A stretch of DNA of 6,909 nt, taken from assembly GCA_018674025.1 (NCBI GenBank), contig JABHBC010000257.1, positions 1-6,909 of the forward strand. Direction: 5' to 3'. This stretch comes from Flavobacteriaceae bacterium. Its GTDB lineage: Bacteria; Bacteroidota; Bacteroidia; Flavobacteriales; Flavobacteriaceae. The notes under the pieces are model-generated. The model was not told the origin of the DNA, made no database searches, and was given only the letters and a program-made list of their open reading frames with translations. The position numbers and the translations under genes were made by a program. Positions 6,617 to 6,909 of this stretch are shown here, piece by piece. Positions within the stretch are counted from its first letter, which is position 1. Every line of letters starts with the position of its first letter.

Positions 6617-6909
6617 TGCTAGACAAAAATGGAATTGCTAAAAGAATAGCAAAAGAGGTAAAAGATGGGTATTATGTAAATTTAGGAATAGGGATTCCTA
6701 CTTTAGTAGCAAATTATGTTAATAAAGATTTAAGCGTAGAGTTTCAGAGCGAAAATGGAGTTCTTGGAATGGGGCCTTTCCCTTTTGATGATGATGTAGA
6801 TGCGGACATAATTAATGCAGGAAAGCAAACAATAACAACATTACCTGGGGCCAGTTTTTTCGATTCAGCGATGAGTTTTTCTATGATTAGAGGGAAACAT
6901 GTTGATTTA
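6616..6909 (+). CDS. scoB: 3-oxoacid CoA-transferase, subunit B, N-terminal 98 residues (cut by window edge)
   Basis: Subunit B carries the catalytic Glu that forms the CoA thioester intermediate. The frame opens at ATG 6616, sharing one base with the scoA stop, and stays open to the right edge for exactly 98 codons, a little under half of a typical subunit B. It shows YVNLGIGIPTLVANYV (20-35), then FQSENGVLGMGP (43-54), which contains CoA-transferase signature 2 (FQSENG) with the catalytic Glu46. DADIINAGK (63-71), LPGASFFDSAMSFSMIRG (77-94) and HVDL at the edge are also family-like. The gene is too near the window end to appear as a closed frame, but pairing with scoA and the intact signature make it secure. 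Substrate specificity carries the same caution as scoA. Confidence 0.93.
   Translation, partial: MLDKNGIAKRIAKEVKDGYYVNLGIGIPTLVANYVNKDLSVEFQSENGVLGMGPFPFDDDVDADIINAGKQTITTLPGASFFDSAMSFSMIRGKHVDL

Overview
The window reads as a stretch of core chromosome from a member of the Bacteroidota, most likely a marine or aquatic Flavobacteriales species. The evidence is a gliding-motility lipoprotein (GldH), which is specific to that phylum, a PSP1/RicT protein of the long Bacteroidota form placed directly before it, clearly AT-rich DNA with A/T-ending codons, no Shine-Dalgarno-like sequence before the starts, and a TAnnTTTG-type -7 promoter element. I see no mobile element, tRNA, rRNA, CRISPR array or sign of recent transfer.

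Layout. On the minus strand, 1-769 carries the first 256 codons of recA, and its C-terminal end lies beyond the left edge. A divergent control region of about 150 bp (770-917) follows. It contains a clean inverted repeat (819-840) that overlaps the likely recA promoter, and a good -7 element (881-888) for the rightward genes. On the plus strand six genes then run head to tail: trhO (tRNA U34 hydroxylase, 918-1970), ricT (PSP1 family, 2006-3148), gldH (3138-3608), a class A penicillin-binding protein (start near 3592, end 5907), scoA (5918-6616) and the first 98 codons of scoB (6616 to the right edge). No terminator-like hairpin was seen in any gap. The gaps are 35 bp or less and three junctions overlap, so the six could form one transcription unit.

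How the genes fit together. RecA handles recombination and the DNA-damage response. TrhO modifies the wobble uridine of certain tRNAs. RicT is a Cys-rich protein whose Bacillus relative acts in mRNA maturation. GldH is an outer-membrane-type lipoprotein needed for gliding. The penicillin-binding protein polymerises and cross-links peptidoglycan. ScoA and ScoB are the two subunits of a 3-oxoacid CoA-transferase. ricT, gldH and the penicillin-binding protein gene overlap physically, which suggests translational coupling of an RNA-processing factor with two envelope proteins. scoAB looks metabolically unrelated.

All protein-coding genes look intact except the two cut by the window edges. I found no convincing new system. 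The items most worth checking are the palindrome in the recA/trhO control region, the function of the Cys-rich RicT outside sporulating bacteria, and the non-ATG start of the penicillin-binding protein inside gldH.
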